Assembly (NCBI RefSeq): GCF_965363235.1
Contig: NC_134849.1
Coordinates: 14,968,863 to 15,032,862 of the forward strand
Direction: 5' to 3'
DNA length: 64,000 bases
Source of the DNA: Mytilus galloprovincialis
Lineage: Eukaryota; Mollusca; Bivalvia; Mytilida; Mytilidae
Shown here: positions 22,101 through 31,739 of the stretch, piece after piece
How the letters are laid out: each line of letters begins with the position of its first letter
Position numbering within the stretch: the stretch's first letter is position 1
Notes under the pieces: generated by a model
The model's input: only the letters and a program-made list of their open reading frames with translations
Database searches by the model: none
Told to the model about the DNA's origin: nothing
Made by a program: the position numbers and the translations under genes

Positions 22101-25100
22101 TTCTATGGAAGGCATTACACAGAGCTTAAGAAATTCCAACTAATAGAACATAATAACATGTACTATGAAGGTCAAGCGAACGAGGATTTATTACAAAACG
22201 ACTTGTATCACTTAAACGATAAAGGTGTGTCATTTCTGGCATCAAACATAAAACAAGCAGTACACCAAATTCTCAATATTCCGCTCCCACCCACTCGTCG
22301 ACCTAGGAGCCAATCGCGCAACAGACGAGGAAGAGGTAGAGGTCGTGGCCGTGGCCGTGGAGATTCAGATTAACTTTGTATAATAATACTAATGTCAATT
22401 TTATTCTACACATATATAATGTATATTGTTCATATTCATATCACATAATTCTCTTTTTATTACAAATACATGTATATGCAGTAGAACTTGCATGTTCTAT
22501 TTTTTTTTTGTTTTCCATATAAAATTCAGGATGTCATAAATGAACAAACATTATATTGTAAACTTTTAATATTGTTCATTATTATTTGAAAAGTTAAAAG
22601 TCATATATAAATTCAACTTAGTTCTAAATAACATAGTGAATATCAAATAACGCAAGGATTGCCTTAATTTTATTCCCTTTATTACAATTGAATGTGTGAA
22701 TTGCACACAAGGGAATTTTGGTACACTACTAACTAAGTTTATAAAAAGAAAGATAAAAAAAAAGGAATCAAAATCAAGTCAAGGACAAAAACAACTGATT
22801 TAACTTGACGGCCATTTAATTCTAATTCTTTAATTGGCACCTTATAAAAAGGTTTATCTTTTTGCATATATTCTTTATCATATTGTTTATAAAATATTTA
22901 TATACTTGGAAAGTATTTAAATAATTCTTTTTCATTTTGTTTTTAAATTTCTTTGATATTTAAAATAAATACAAGAATAGAAGGGACTATGTCACCAAGA
23001 ACAGTCACATCATTAAAAATGTGCTTTCTTAATTTAGGGGGCCTTATGAACAAGGAGGGTAACAAAACGGATGATCCCCTTTTCTTAAACAAAATTGATA
23101 AATATGATTTGGCTTTTTTTGCTGAAACACACATTGGATATGAGTCCAATATTCATAGAATAGGTCCTTTTAATTGTTATAATGTATGTAGACCTAAAAC
23201 TAGGGCAAACAACAGATTTTTTGGTGGGTTGGCAGTATTAGTTAAAAAAAATATCAAACCTTATGTAAAAATTCTCAAAAACACTTGTACTGACATTATG
23301 TGGATAAAGTTAGAAAAGGATTTTTTTGGTTTTCAAAAAGACTTATATATGTGTGTAGTGTATAACCCACCCTCAATGTCATCATATACTCAGGGACTCG
23401 ACCGGGACATTACTGAATGTTTAGAACAGGAAACTGCAAAATATATGAAAATGGGTAATGTTTTACTGTGTGGTGATTTTAATGCAAGAATTGCCAATTC
23501 CCCTGATTATATTTTAAATGATGATCAATCTTATTTACCTCTTTTTGATAACTATCCAATTGATAAGCAAATCTTGAAAAGACAAAGCAGTGATACAACA
23601 ATTGATTCAAGGGGAAAGAGTCTATTAGATCTCTGTATTCTAAACCAGTTAAGGATACTAAATGGTCGAGTCCTAGGGGATGTTTTTGGAAAGTACACAT
23701 GTTATACGCCAAACGGCAGTAGTGTGGTTGACTATGTGATGGTGTCGGAGAGTATTCTGGATCAAATTTTATATTTTTATGTTCACAACTTTATGCCTAC
23801 TATTTCAGATTGTCATTGTATACTGGAATGGGAAATGTCAAGTAAATTTACTGTTGATGATAATGATTGTAATATTAATATGTTTGATAAATCTCCAAAT
23901 TTCATATGGTCAGATGAATCACCTACAAACTTTCAGACAGCTCTATTATTACCAGATATACAAACACAAATTGATACATTTAATAAAAGTATAATCAAAG
24001 AGTCTCAATCCTCTGTCGATGAGGCTGCAGCAGAATTATCACATATTTTCCTGTCTGCTGCTACTAATTCTTTAAAAAGAAATAAACTAAGAAATAAGAA
24101 AATAAAGACAAAAAAATGGTTTGATGGAGATTTGTACCATCTTCGAAACAAATTAATAAGTTACGGTAAAATATATTCAAAATTTCCTTATGACCCATTA
24201 GTGAGAGGTCACTATTATAAGCTTAATAAGCAATATTCTAAACTTAGAAAATTTAAGTATAAAGAATATAAAAAATCACTTGTTGAGCAGTTACAGAATC
24301 TACATGATGATAATCCTAAATCTTATTGGAAGTTAATTAATGATTTAAAAAATAATGATAATAAGGACCATAGTTCTGCTGTGGCACCATCTGTGTGGGT
24401 TTCACATTTCAATGGATTATATCAATTACATGAGTCATTCAAAGAAAGAGTGGCTAAGTTGGAAAAAAAGCTAGATAATCTTGAAAAAAATGTTTGTTTT
24501 AATAATCTTGATAAACTTATAACAGAGAAAGAAATTTCTTTTGCCATTTCTAAACTACGTTGTAACAAATCACCAGGCTTGGATAACATTTCAAACAATA
24601 TGATTAAACACAGTCAAAATGTTTTACTATCGTCTCTTTCAAAAATATTTAATTCTTGTCTGTCTCATGGTATATACCCAAGAAATTGGACCGAAGGTTA
24701 TATTACAGTATTACATAAGTCAGGTGAAGTCACTGACCCAAATAATTATAGAGGACTAACAATCACTAATGCAATTGGTAAGCTTTTTAACAGTATACTT
24801 AATATAAGGTTGGATAGTTTTTTAGAAGAAAATAATGTAATTAATGATTGTCAAATAGGTTTCACAAGAAAGGCAAGAACATCTGACCATATGTTTGTTT
24901 TAAAATGTATTTTTGATAAATACTGTAATACTAAGGATGGGAGAGTGTTTGCTTGCTTTGTTGATTTTCATAAAGCTTTTGATAAAGTAATACATACAGG
25001 AATTAGAATTAAGCTGTTAGAGATTGGGGTTAGTTCAAGGTTTTATAGCGTTATAAAGAATATGTATCTTGAAACTAGATCTTGTATAAAAATACATGAT

Positions 25101-28100
25101 AAAATAACTGAATTCTTTCAAACAAAGCTTGGTGTTAAACAAGGAGATAACTTGAGTCCTAACTTGTTTAAAATATTTATAAATAGCCTTCCAGACTATT
25201 TTACACGAACCAGAGATCCAATTATGCTGGATGGCAAACTCATTCATTGCCTTATGTATGCTGATGACATTGTAATTTTATCTAACTCAGCTGAAGGACT
25301 ACAAGAGAAATTAAATGAACTTCATAATTTTTGCAATGACTGGTGCTTAGATATAAATACTAAAAAAACTAAGGTGTTGATATTCAACAAGGCAGGCAGA
25401 CATATCTCTCAAAAATTTATTTTCAACAAAGATGAGCTGGAGTGTGTATCTAATTATAAATATTTGGGTATCCAATTTAATGCATCATGTTCTTTTTCAT
25501 ATGCTCAGAATGATTTATACCAAAGAGCCTTAAAAGCATACTTCAAACTATGTAATGATTTTTTAGTGCATAATCCTACTGTTGAAAATGCAATTCATGT
25601 TTTTGACCATACAATAAAGCCTATACTTTTATATGGGTGTGAAATTTGGGGATATTTCAATCCCTTTACTGCACGTTTAAAAAAAGAAAACATAACAGTG
25701 GATACAATTTACTCAAGGATACTTTGTGAAAAACTTCATATTAAATTCTGCAAATATATTTTAGGCGTTAATAGGAAGAGTACAAACTTTGCAGTTTTGT
25801 CTGAATTAGGCCGTTTTCCACTTCACTATGATATAGTCAAACATGTTTTAGGATATTGGCATCGTTTAGAAAATATTGGCTCATCATTTCCCTTGTTAAA
25901 AGCTGCATATAATTGTTCTAAAAAGCTATTTGAAACAAAAAAAACCTCTTGGTATGGATCAATTAATATTTTAAGGGAAAAAATGTCAGGCATAGAAAAA
26001 CATGCATATTCTTGAAAAATACTCAACATTTAAACTACACTGTGGTCAGATAGTTAAGGGATACTATACTGCATTGTGGAAAAAACAGCTAGACAAACAT
26101 AAAGATGGTAAACTACGAACTTATGTAACATTCAAGTGCAACTATGGTTTTGAAAATTATTTGTCAATAATTCGACATTTTGAGCAAAGGAAATGTATTA
26201 CTAGATTAAGAATATCTGCTCACAAATTGCAAATTGAATCTGGTAGATACCAGGGTACTCTTCGACAAAACCGAATTTGTCTCAGGTGCACCTCAGGTGA
26301 GGTTGAGGATGAAGTTCATTTTTTATTTAAATGTGACACTCATTTATTAAAAAGAGAGGAAATGATGCAAAATATATTAAAATCATGTCCAAACTTTCAA
26401 AATTTAAATATTGATAACAAATTAATTTGGATAATGAATAATGAGGATCCTAATGTACTATTTGCATTTTACAAATATATAGAAGATACTTAAGAATTAA
26501 AGTACAACTTAATCTGCAATAACTAATTCATTATAACTCTTTAATATGAATTTGGATACCCTGTTAAGCCTGCACAGATCATAAGAAGAATTTCAAATTC
26601 TTTGGCACCGTCCCTTGATGATCTTTGCTGGCTGGACACAGAATCTATAATCTTAGAAATATGTTTTAAAAATATATTTTCAATAATTAAGGAGCTTGAC
26701 TCATCTGCATTAAGTACAAGTAGGGACTCCCCTTTAAGCACCGACTCTTGGTGCTTTCTGCAGATAAGTCATATTAAATATCCTTTATTAAATAAACTTT
26801 GTTATTTGCAGTATACCTCATAGTCAAATGTGGGAGTGCTTAATTGCTTTGTTTTTTATTGGGTTCTTTTTGTATTTTTTTGTATTTTTATATATTGACA
26901 TTTCTCCGCACAAACTACTAATGCCTCATGCTTGTCTTCTCAAAGTGAAGATACACTTACCGGGTGCACTTGAGTCATTTTCAACATAGTATTCATTGAA
27001 TAATAATACATTGCTACTATTTCGTTGAGTGTATTTTCTGTGTTATATTATTTTATTTTATTATTTTTATAACACTTGGTACATATCTTTACTGTGTGTG
27101 TATTGCATATGTTATTGTTTATAATAATATTGTCTGTATCATATGCCCTCCTGGGGCCCTAATTTGGTAAAATAAAATATTCTATTCTATTCTATTCTAT
27201 TCTATTCTATATAAATAATATTTTTTCATTGTTTCTACATATAGTTATAAATATTTGTTTTACATGAGTTCAAAGCAGCCAAGCTGTTAAAAACAATTTT
27301 CTTTCAAGTTTTTGATTTGAAATCTTACTCATAACAAGCTAAATACATGCAGTATTTACACCAAAGCAATTTGCAAGTTAAAACAACAATCATGATTTTT
27401 AAACACTCAACAATAACACCAAAGGAGTAAGTTTGGTAAGTGCCATATTTGGCCCCAATTATAAAGTTCATGGTTACAAGACAATAATTGTTTTATTAAA
27501 GTTGCCTTAGAGACATGTGAGAAAGTTAAAACAGAGCTGTTTTTGTCAAAGTTTAATTCTAACACGTTGATTTTTACATCCCAAAAAGGTCAAGATAAGG
27601 GATTTTGGTGAAATTTGACAAAATCAGCTGGATTTCAACCAAATAAAGGACCAGGAAACATAGAGCGCAGGCGTCGACAAGCTTAATATTCAAATAAGAC
27701 ATGTTAAATGTCTTCACAAACATTATTTTAAAAGATCTTTGTTGTCGACGTATGCGCTCTATATTTCCTGTCAAATAATCTTTGGAAATTTACCCATTTT
27801 CATTGATTTTTTCGTGAAAAATCAATATGAGTACAACTTGTGACGTCATAATGAAACGCAGAAACGTAAAATTTTCAACAAAATTGCTTATATCCTATCT
27901 AGTCAATGTATTAGCTATAATTTATCGTGATATTGGTCAATAAATCCGAATTTGAAATTTACGCTAAAAAAGGGGGTCATTTTAGGACCTTATCGAACAT
28001 ACTCCTTTAGCTGTGTATAATTCCAATTAGCAGTAATCATACATAATTAACATTTAATAATTAATCATCAAATTAATAAAAAGAATCTATATTATAAATC

Positions 28101-31019
28101 CCAAATTTTATTCAAGAAAATAGAATTATTTGGTATAAATTGGGCCCGAACGTGTAGGGAGCGAACAGACTTCAGGGGCAAACATGTGAGGCGCGAATGT
28201 GTAGGGTGAGAAAGTGTATTGGGCCCGAACGGACCTGATGCCGGTCTCATTGGGAGGGGGGGTGTCTAATCCCTGATTGCGCTTATTGTTAAGAGAGAAT
28301 TATGTATCTCCCTTCTTGTTGCCATAATAGCGCATGTAATGTCCCATGTTCCGCAGGACTTTGTTTCCCGTTTCACGCTAAATTATTTGACTTTCACTTG
28401 TCCATGTTGTCACCTAAAAAAAAAATTGGCTACATTATACTTATGATACGTGTCACTTTTTAAAAAAATCAGCCAATCTTACATCACTCTTAGACCCCAA
28501 TACAACCAACTATGATTTCTTCAAAGTTTTTTTTTCTATTTTTGGCTATTGCTTTTTTGGTGGTGTCATTTAAACCAATCTAGAGTTATGCCCCTTTACG
28601 AAAGGAAAAATTGCTGAATTTTTGGTTTCTTGTCTCTTATTTAAGTTTGTCTCAACAAAATGTTATAAAACTTATACACATGCCTTTTTACCACAAAACT
28701 CATATCAAGTAAAAATTTGGGTAGCTTTACTTCTTTTGTTCTTCAGTTATGTCCCTTAATAACTGCAGTGTATCCCAAACTGTGTCTTACCGACAAAATG
28801 TCAGACAAACAATCTTATGTTCAGACAGAAATTTTAGATTTGTTAGTTGAATATATAGAGGAAAAGTGTCACATTTCTTTTTTGGTCAGATCAACCCTTA
28901 AACAGTTGATATATAAGCGAGGGCATCATCGGTGTCCTTTGGACACATTCCCCATTTATTTTCATTTGATATTCATTGATATCGTTAGATTGAATTAATT
29001 ACTTATACAAATACAAATAAGTTTATTTTGCAATGAGTGCCCCAAAGGAGCAGAAATATAAATTCCAATACAAGCACAAATTATACAAAACACAAAATTC
29101 AATATGGATTGGTTCAATTAATACATTATGTAATATATAGATAAAGTTATTAATAATGATATAAAATAGCATAGGGAAGCTAGGGAACATGAAAACAGAT
29201 TCATATAACAATGAAATATATTGTACAAGTAAAGTGATTCAATCTAAGTATTCAACAATTGGAACTTTTCATTCTTAAATAAGTTGCATATTAATGTATA
29301 TATATAATGATCTTCAGAGGACATTAACCATATAAATTTTTCATCACATTTTAGCTGATCAAAATTTTTAAATTTTAAGCTTATTTAGTTTAAATGATAA
29401 GTTCTTACTATATCTAGCATTCTAGTGATATAATTCCCCATGAAACATCTTTTCACATGCAGGCTATAGATCACTGTACAGTCCTTCAACAATGAGTAAC
29501 ACCAGTTCCTTTAAAACCCACTAATAGTAGGCTCCAAAATGCCATAATAAGACATTTATATAATGTAAAACAATTTAAATGAGAAAACTGATTTATGATA
29601 AGAGAGTAACAAACAGCAACCACCAAATTACAGGCTCTTTGTTTTGGACAGACACTAACAGACATGAAATATTACTAGTTTACTTCATATGTACAGTGTA
29701 ACCTGATACCTGCCTAATCTGACACCTGATTATTCCAACATCCTACGTTTAGTGCTTTAACAGACACATGTTTAAGGTCTTAAAATATGCATACCCTTGC
29801 AGAAAAAAACCTGATTATTCTGACACCCTGCTTAATCCATCATTTTTTTCTGGTTCCCCAAAGTGTTGGTTTACATAGGTTGCACTGTATTTAAATTTTT
29901 TGACAGTCTACATTAAAATTTACCTTGTTTTACTTCTTATACATTTTAGATAGGTAATAGGAAATATCCCAAATTAAAAGAAGTGGATGATGTATTGGGT
30001 GGATCATCAGCCTGGGAAAATGTGGACTCTACAGATGGTGAGTTATATAATGTGGATCCATGTCATTGAATTAAGGAGTTACCATTTGACTTTTATTGGA
30101 TTAGGGGGGGGGGGGTTAGTAAAAAAAACTAAGAATAAATTAAGAAAAGAAAAACAGGACTGTATAAGACAATGATAGAGTCAAAAATGAAAGGGCAGGA
30201 CAGATATACATCTAAAAAAAGCAGGACAGAGATAATACTAAATTAAAAAAAATGTTTTCAACCTAGCCTATAAAAAAGAAGATGTGGTATGATTGCCAAT
30301 GAGACAACTATCCACAAAAGATCAAAATAACACAGACATTTACAACTATAGGTCACTGTACTGCCTTCAACAATGAGCAAAGCCCATACTGCATAGTCAG
30401 CTATAAAAGGCCCCGATAAGGCAATGTAAAACAATTCAAACGAGAAAACTGACGGCCTTATTTATGTAAAAAAAATGAACGAAAAACAAATATGTAACAC
30501 ATAAACAAACGACAACCACTGTTGAATTATAAACTCCTGACTTAGGACAGGCACATACATAAATAATGTGACGGGGTTAAACATGTTAGCGGGATCCCAA
30601 CCATGCCCCTAACCTGGGACAGTGATATAACAGTACAACATAAGAACAAACTATAAAAATCAGTTAACTAACCTGTTTATATATTATTACTATACTAATT
30701 CTGAAAAAAATTTCAGTAACAAACTTCTAAGGAAAATTAACTATATTAACCTGCAATCAAGAACAATATAATACCTTGGGCATAGTGAACATGCATTAAA
30801 TATTTGCCACTGGACATTAAGCATGTGTAGTAACCAACAGTCAATCAATCTATATGTTGAACCTTAAAGATAACTCAAATTTTATTTTCAGTAACATGTC
30901 CAAAATGTGAAAACAAGAGAGCCTTCTTCATGCAGATACAGACGAGATCAGCTGATGAACCAATGACTACATTCTATAAGTGTTGTAGTATGGCCTGTTC
31001 ACATCAATGGAGAGACTGA
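19178..31019 (+). CDS. POLR3K: RNA polymerase III subunit RPC10 (C11)
   Basis: The TFIIS-like subunit of RNA polymerase III, needed for RNA cleavage, termination and reinitiation on tRNA and 5S genes. Three exons join in phase: 19178-19288, 29950-30037 and 30892-31019 (327 bp, 108 aa, exactly the human length). Donors are gtaacc and gtgagt; acceptors are TTTTAG and TTTCAG. The N-terminal zinc ribbon has C5-x2-C8 and C25-x2-C28 (MLLFCPTCAN, FACNTCPY). The linker KYPKLKEVDDVLGG and AWENVDST matches human nearly residue for residue. The C-terminal ribbon has C69-x2-C72, then the catalytic acidic hairpin motif RSADEPMTTFYKCC (D88, E89), and ends HQWRD. Intron 1 is 10.7 kb and filled by a LINE and TIR elements; intron 2 carries an R2 repeat. 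Several AATAAA words lie 500-670 bp after the stop; the one used is unknown. All key residues are present, so it looks functional. Confidence 0.97.
19761..19915. mobile_element. Foldback element, copy 2
   Basis: Arms GGAGATAACTGTATTGTATT and, inverted, AATATTGTTATCTCC, with inner arms CTCCGACGGCATCAATT and AATTGATGCCGTCGGAG, then GGTCGCAAAT and ATTTGCGACC. Outer ends and loop match 9724-9893, but the inner arm sequence is different. Confidence 0.85.
20430..22373 (+). CDS. LINE ORF1 protein: coiled coil, SGNH-hydrolase-like domain, RG tail
   Basis: 647 aa. Residues about 1-170 form an N-terminal domain with the TTGTIRVQGS motif that I remember from mollusc and cnidarian LINE ORF1 proteins. 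About 270-410 is a long coiled coil, the likely multimerisation part. About 440-615 is an SGNH (GDSL) hydrolase-like domain: LLIGTSNIRG with Ser449 at the nucleophile position (GTS in place of GDS), LTND with Asn499, and DLYH with Asp591 and His594 as the D-x-x-H block. The last 20 residues are RGRGRGRG-rich and basic, suited to RNA binding. ORF1 proteins of this type bind the element RNA and may act on lipids. The start MASWDG is the first ATG of the frame and follows ATTTCCAAA. The frame is intact. Confidence 0.9.
   Translation: MASWDGNEVLKNIKIDTDMSKIDTEYPSNCLPIKLNKRTGKAKKCQFEAIDVNMYEESAHMITFHTSVNRIQPWIKALSLLYFDNMGNQKDNVIKWSDVPERWSDRHDVANTILIEIRDPSEHILKYNVTFFVTTGTIRVQGSNYLSFVEKDFPILIEIMKLLDTCENDETPLKTIEGREPNEVVTQQTINDQVMTVSEKQTKTDANNINEEKSEVSQNLKPTNPKIDNNNNAADTPSQTEVNLSRLQQCFLDTICKLQISQEKDTTTIVEAVNECKILLLQGQSQLDQKSTDKDTLPKELQSVQQKIKTLQEEKDSLKSQLQIEKGNVTLLKCQYDDLNIHSRNLLVETRKELEKLVSSTNSELDFNANRLIIKNQELQTLHESEHNLRLQLDKAMDEILNLKSQISSSMDISGQHAGTATSKSQHQTKEQVDQQPIWKPSVLLIGTSNIRGINESKLSPSIDAIKEICFTLDKTNEYILGYNPQTPPAVVVLHILTNDLKTKTPQNCACELFALISTIQEKWCEVKCIISLATPRKDDMMHHTNGQIVNALIKQNFYGRHYTELKKFQLIEHNNMYYEGQANEDLLQNDLYHLNDKGVSFLASNIKQAVHQILNIPLPPTRRPRSQSRNRRGRGRGRGRGRGDSD
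22953..26015 (+). CDS. LINE ORF2 protein: endonuclease and reverse transcriptase
   Basis: 1020 aa before a stop that is probably caused by a frameshift. Residues about 22-300 are an APE-type endonuclease: FLNLGG, AETH (Glu58), CGDFNA (174-178), VDYVMVS and SDCH. The reverse transcriptase follows from about 540: NKSPGLDNISNNMIK, FVDFHKAFDKV with catalytic Asp671, GVKQGDNLSPNLF, and MYADDIV with Asp771 and Asp772, then a thumb and connection region (YKYLGIQF, LLYGCEIWG). The endonuclease nicks the target and the RT copies the element RNA from the nick. The final residues (GIEKHAYS) run out of frame. The true start could be the ATG at 22953 or one a few codons further in. Confidence 0.92.
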   Translation: MIFKINTRIEGTMSPRTVTSLKMCFLNLGGLMNKEGNKTDDPLFLNKIDKYDLAFFAETHIGYESNIHRIGPFNCYNVCRPKTRANNRFFGGLAVLVKKNIKPYVKILKNTCTDIMWIKLEKDFFGFQKDLYMCVVYNPPSMSSYTQGLDRDITECLEQETAKYMKMGNVLLCGDFNARIANSPDYILNDDQSYLPLFDNYPIDKQILKRQSSDTTIDSRGKSLLDLCILNQLRILNGRVLGDVFGKYTCYTPNGSSVVDYVMVSESILDQILYFYVHNFMPTISDCHCILEWEMSSKFTVDDNDCNINMFDKSPNFIWSDESPTNFQTALLLPDIQTQIDTFNKSIIKESQSSVDEAAAELSHIFLSAATNSLKRNKLRNKKIKTKKWFDGDLYHLRNKLISYGKIYSKFPYDPLVRGHYYKLNKQYSKLRKFKYKEYKKSLVEQLQNLHDDNPKSYWKLINDLKNNDNKDHSSAVAPSVWVSHFNGLYQLHESFKERVAKLEKKLDNLEKNVCFNNLDKLITEKEISFAISKLRCNKSPGLDNISNNMIKHSQNVLLSSLSKIFNSCLSHGIYPRNWTEGYITVLHKSGEVTDPNNYRGLTITNAIGKLFNSILNIRLDSFLEENNVINDCQIGFTRKARTSDHMFVLKCIFDKYCNTKDGRVFACFVDFHKAFDKVIHTGIRIKLLEIGVSSRFYSVIKNMYLETRSCIKIHDKITEFFQTKLGVKQGDNLSPNLFKIFINSLPDYFTRTRDPIMLDGKLIHCLMYADDIVILSNSAEGLQEKLNELHNFCNDWCLDINTKKTKVLIFNKAGRHISQKFIFNKDELECVSNYKYLGIQFNASCSFSYAQNDLYQRALKAYFKLCNDFLVHNPTVENAIHVFDHTIKPILLYGCEIWGYFNPFTARLKKENITVDTIYSRILCEKLHIKFCKYILGVNRKSTNFAVLSELGRFPLHYDIVKHVLGYWHRLENIGSSFPLLKAAYNCSKKLFETKKTSWYGSINILREKMSGIEKHAYS
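26002..26493 (+). CDS. LINE ORF2 C-terminal part, displaced by a frameshift
   Basis: A frame overlapping the end of ORF2 by 14 bp continues the protein for about 160 residues. It holds CLRC, then EDEVHFLFKC, a C-x2-C...H-x4-C zinc-knuckle-like motif typical of ORF2 C-termini in many animal LINEs. It begins just where ORF2 goes out of frame, so it is the same protein in the ancestor and not a separate gene. This copy is therefore probably not autonomous. Confidence 0.8.
   Translation: MHILEKYSTFKLHCGQIVKGYYTALWKKQLDKHKDGKLRTYVTFKCNYGFENYLSIIRHFEQRKCITRLRISAHKLQIESGRYQGTLRQNRICLRCTSGEVEDEVHFLFKCDTHLLKREEMMQNILKSCPNFQNLNIDNKLIWIMNNEDPNVLFAFYKYIEDT
26494..27210 (+). other. LINE 3' UTR and ATTCT tail
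   Basis: Non-coding 3' region. Holds a perfect hairpin AAGCACC-GACTCTT-GGTGCTT (26736-26756), then AT-rich sequence and CCTGGGGCCCTAATTTGG just before TAAAATAAAAT and about six ATTCT units. Short tandem tails like this are used by several LINE clades instead of poly(A). Confidence 0.8.
27419..28010. mobile_element. TIR element, AAAGGAGTA ends, with internal hairpin
   Basis: The ends are similar in inverted orientation: AAAGGAGTAAGTTTGGTAAG at the left and, reversed, AAAGGAGTATGTTCGATAAG at the right, followed by GGCCCC / GACCCCC. The centre carries a 29-bp stem (27652-27770). No ORF of note. It lies between the LINE tail and the outer right arm. Confidence 0.6.
27652..27770. repeat. Long hairpin, CGTCGACAA stem
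   Basis: CAGGAAACATAGAGCGCAGG with CGTCGACAA pairs, with three mismatches, with the right arm TTGTCGACGTATGCGCTCTA and TATTTCCTG. GC-rich arms around an AT-rich loop, in the middle of the 27419-28010 element. Confidence 0.8.
29459..29665 (+). repeat. Dispersed repeat, family R2 (fragment)
   Basis: GGCTATAGATCACTGTACAG, CCTTCAACAATGAGTAACAC and AATGAGAAAACTGATTTATG follow the R2 order. Both ends are missing. Confidence 0.6.
29694..29887. mobile_element. MITE with CAGTGTAAYCTG ends, TA-flanked, copy 2
   Basis: 194 bp, starting CAGTGTAACCTG and ending GGTTGCACTG, flanked by TA. Collinear with 16193-16378 (GATTATTCCAACATCCTACG, GAAAAAAACCTGATTATTCT). Ends just 62 bp before POLR3K exon 2. Confidence 0.8.
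30279..30668 (+). repeat. Dispersed repeat, family R2, near full length
   Basis: About 390 bp in POLR3K intron 2, from AAGATGTGGTATGATTGCCA through ACTGCATAGTCAGCTATAAA and GACAGGCACATACATAAATA to ACTATAAAAATCAGTTAAC. The best copy of this family in the window; non-coding. Confidence 0.8.
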
Positions 31020-31739
31020 ACTTCTTTTATTTTTGAAGATCTAATTCAGGATGTTTGAAAAATTGACAACTTAACAGAAAGTTAAACAACATGGCTCATT
31101 TACATGTAGCTGAAGATGGACATGTTGAAGCACAGTATTTTCAACTTGACACATATAGAATGAGACGTCTGTTGATGAATGTGTATAAACAGATGTTATA
31201 GATTCTGACTGTTAATTCTATTGTATATGTTATGTTGTGATGAGTTGATTGTTTTTAAAGACAATCTCCATGACAATTTATTAAAATTATGATGAATATT
31301 TATCATGTTTTCAATCATTGCTGATTATCTGAATTGTAACTAAACTACATACTGTAAATTCAGAAATTATTGTGTGCATTTATTATTGTGATTTTGTCAT
31401 TTTAGACCAAAATGCCATTTTCATTTTTGCAATATTGAGAAAAATTCTGTTTAATTCATAAAAAAATATCAAAATGCTAGTTTAAATTATTATGATTATA
31501 ACCCTGTCACATTTTTCGCAATAAAAACATCACAATAGTTTCTGAATTTACAGTACTTGCTGCGAAATCATAGATTAAAATTGGTAGTATTGGTGACACA
31601 CACTTTATTTAACAGAAATACAAAGAAACCCATACCTGCTCTTTCCAAACTTCCTTGCAATAAAATGGGGAAATGTGTGATATGTCAATAAAAGACAACA
31701 GTACTCCATTTACATAAAAACACAGGCTATGAGTGCTCA
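31020..31739. other. POLR3K 3' flank
   Basis: Likely 3' UTR, then intergenic. AATAAA occurs at 31520-31525 (inside a MITE), 31659-31664 and 31687-31692. The first useful poly(A) site may therefore have been supplied by the MITE. Confidence 0.45.
31352..31553. mobile_element. MITE with CTGTAAATTCAGAAA ends, TA-flanked
   Basis: 202 bp. Starts CTGTAAATTCAGAAATTATTG, ends CAATAGTTTCTGAATTTACAG, with TA on both sides. Inside, ATTGTGATTTTGTC and its inverted partner continue the pairing. A mariner-type non-autonomous element in the POLR3K 3' flank. Confidence 0.8.

Larger units (their letters stand above)
20270..27210 (+). mobile_element. LINE (non-LTR retrotransposon), nearly full length
   Basis: Two long ORFs in the usual order: ORF1 (20430-22373), a 579-bp spacer, then ORF2 (22953-26015, continued in another frame to 26493). 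A roughly 680-bp 3' UTR ends in TAAAATAAAAT and an ATTCT-repeat tail (27179-27210). The 5' end is not sharp; about 20270 is a guess. Both proteins are open apart from one frameshift near the end of ORF2, so the copy is young. ORF1 with an esterase-like domain is known in CR1/L2-related clades. The ORF2 motif GVKQGDNLSP differs from the GVPQGS usual in CR1 and Jockey, so I do not fix the clade. It sits in the sense orientation in POLR3K intron 1. Confidence 0.93.
19700..28250. mobile_element. Old TIR element interrupted by later insertions
   Basis: Inverted arms rich in CACCCTACACGTTCG. The left arm is in two pieces: about 19700-19757, with GGGTCTGTTCGTGGCCAATC, and 20086-20150, with ACTTTCTCACCCTCCACGTT. 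The right arm is 28140-28250, with AACGTGTAGGGAGCGAACAG and TGTAGGGTGAGAAAGTGTAT. The left arm is split by the foldback element at 19761-19915 and following sequence. Between the arms lie the LINE and a smaller TIR element (27419-28010). Without these, the original element would be roughly 1.5 kb. Arm identity is imperfect, so it is old; ends are approximate. Confidence 0.5.
28251..29949. other. End of POLR3K intron 1, repeats only
   Basis: No exon seen before 29950. Holds a module ending TCGGTGTCCTTTGGACACAT (about 28915-28960, a dispersed repeat also near 36700), an R2 fragment and a MITE. The open frame at 28717-28998 overlaps the repeat and is not supported. Confidence 0.5.

Noticed and set aside
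28717-28998. 93-codon plus-strand frame
   Set aside because: Its 3' half is a dispersed repeat (GTGTCCTTTGGACACATTCC, also near 36700), and there is no domain.
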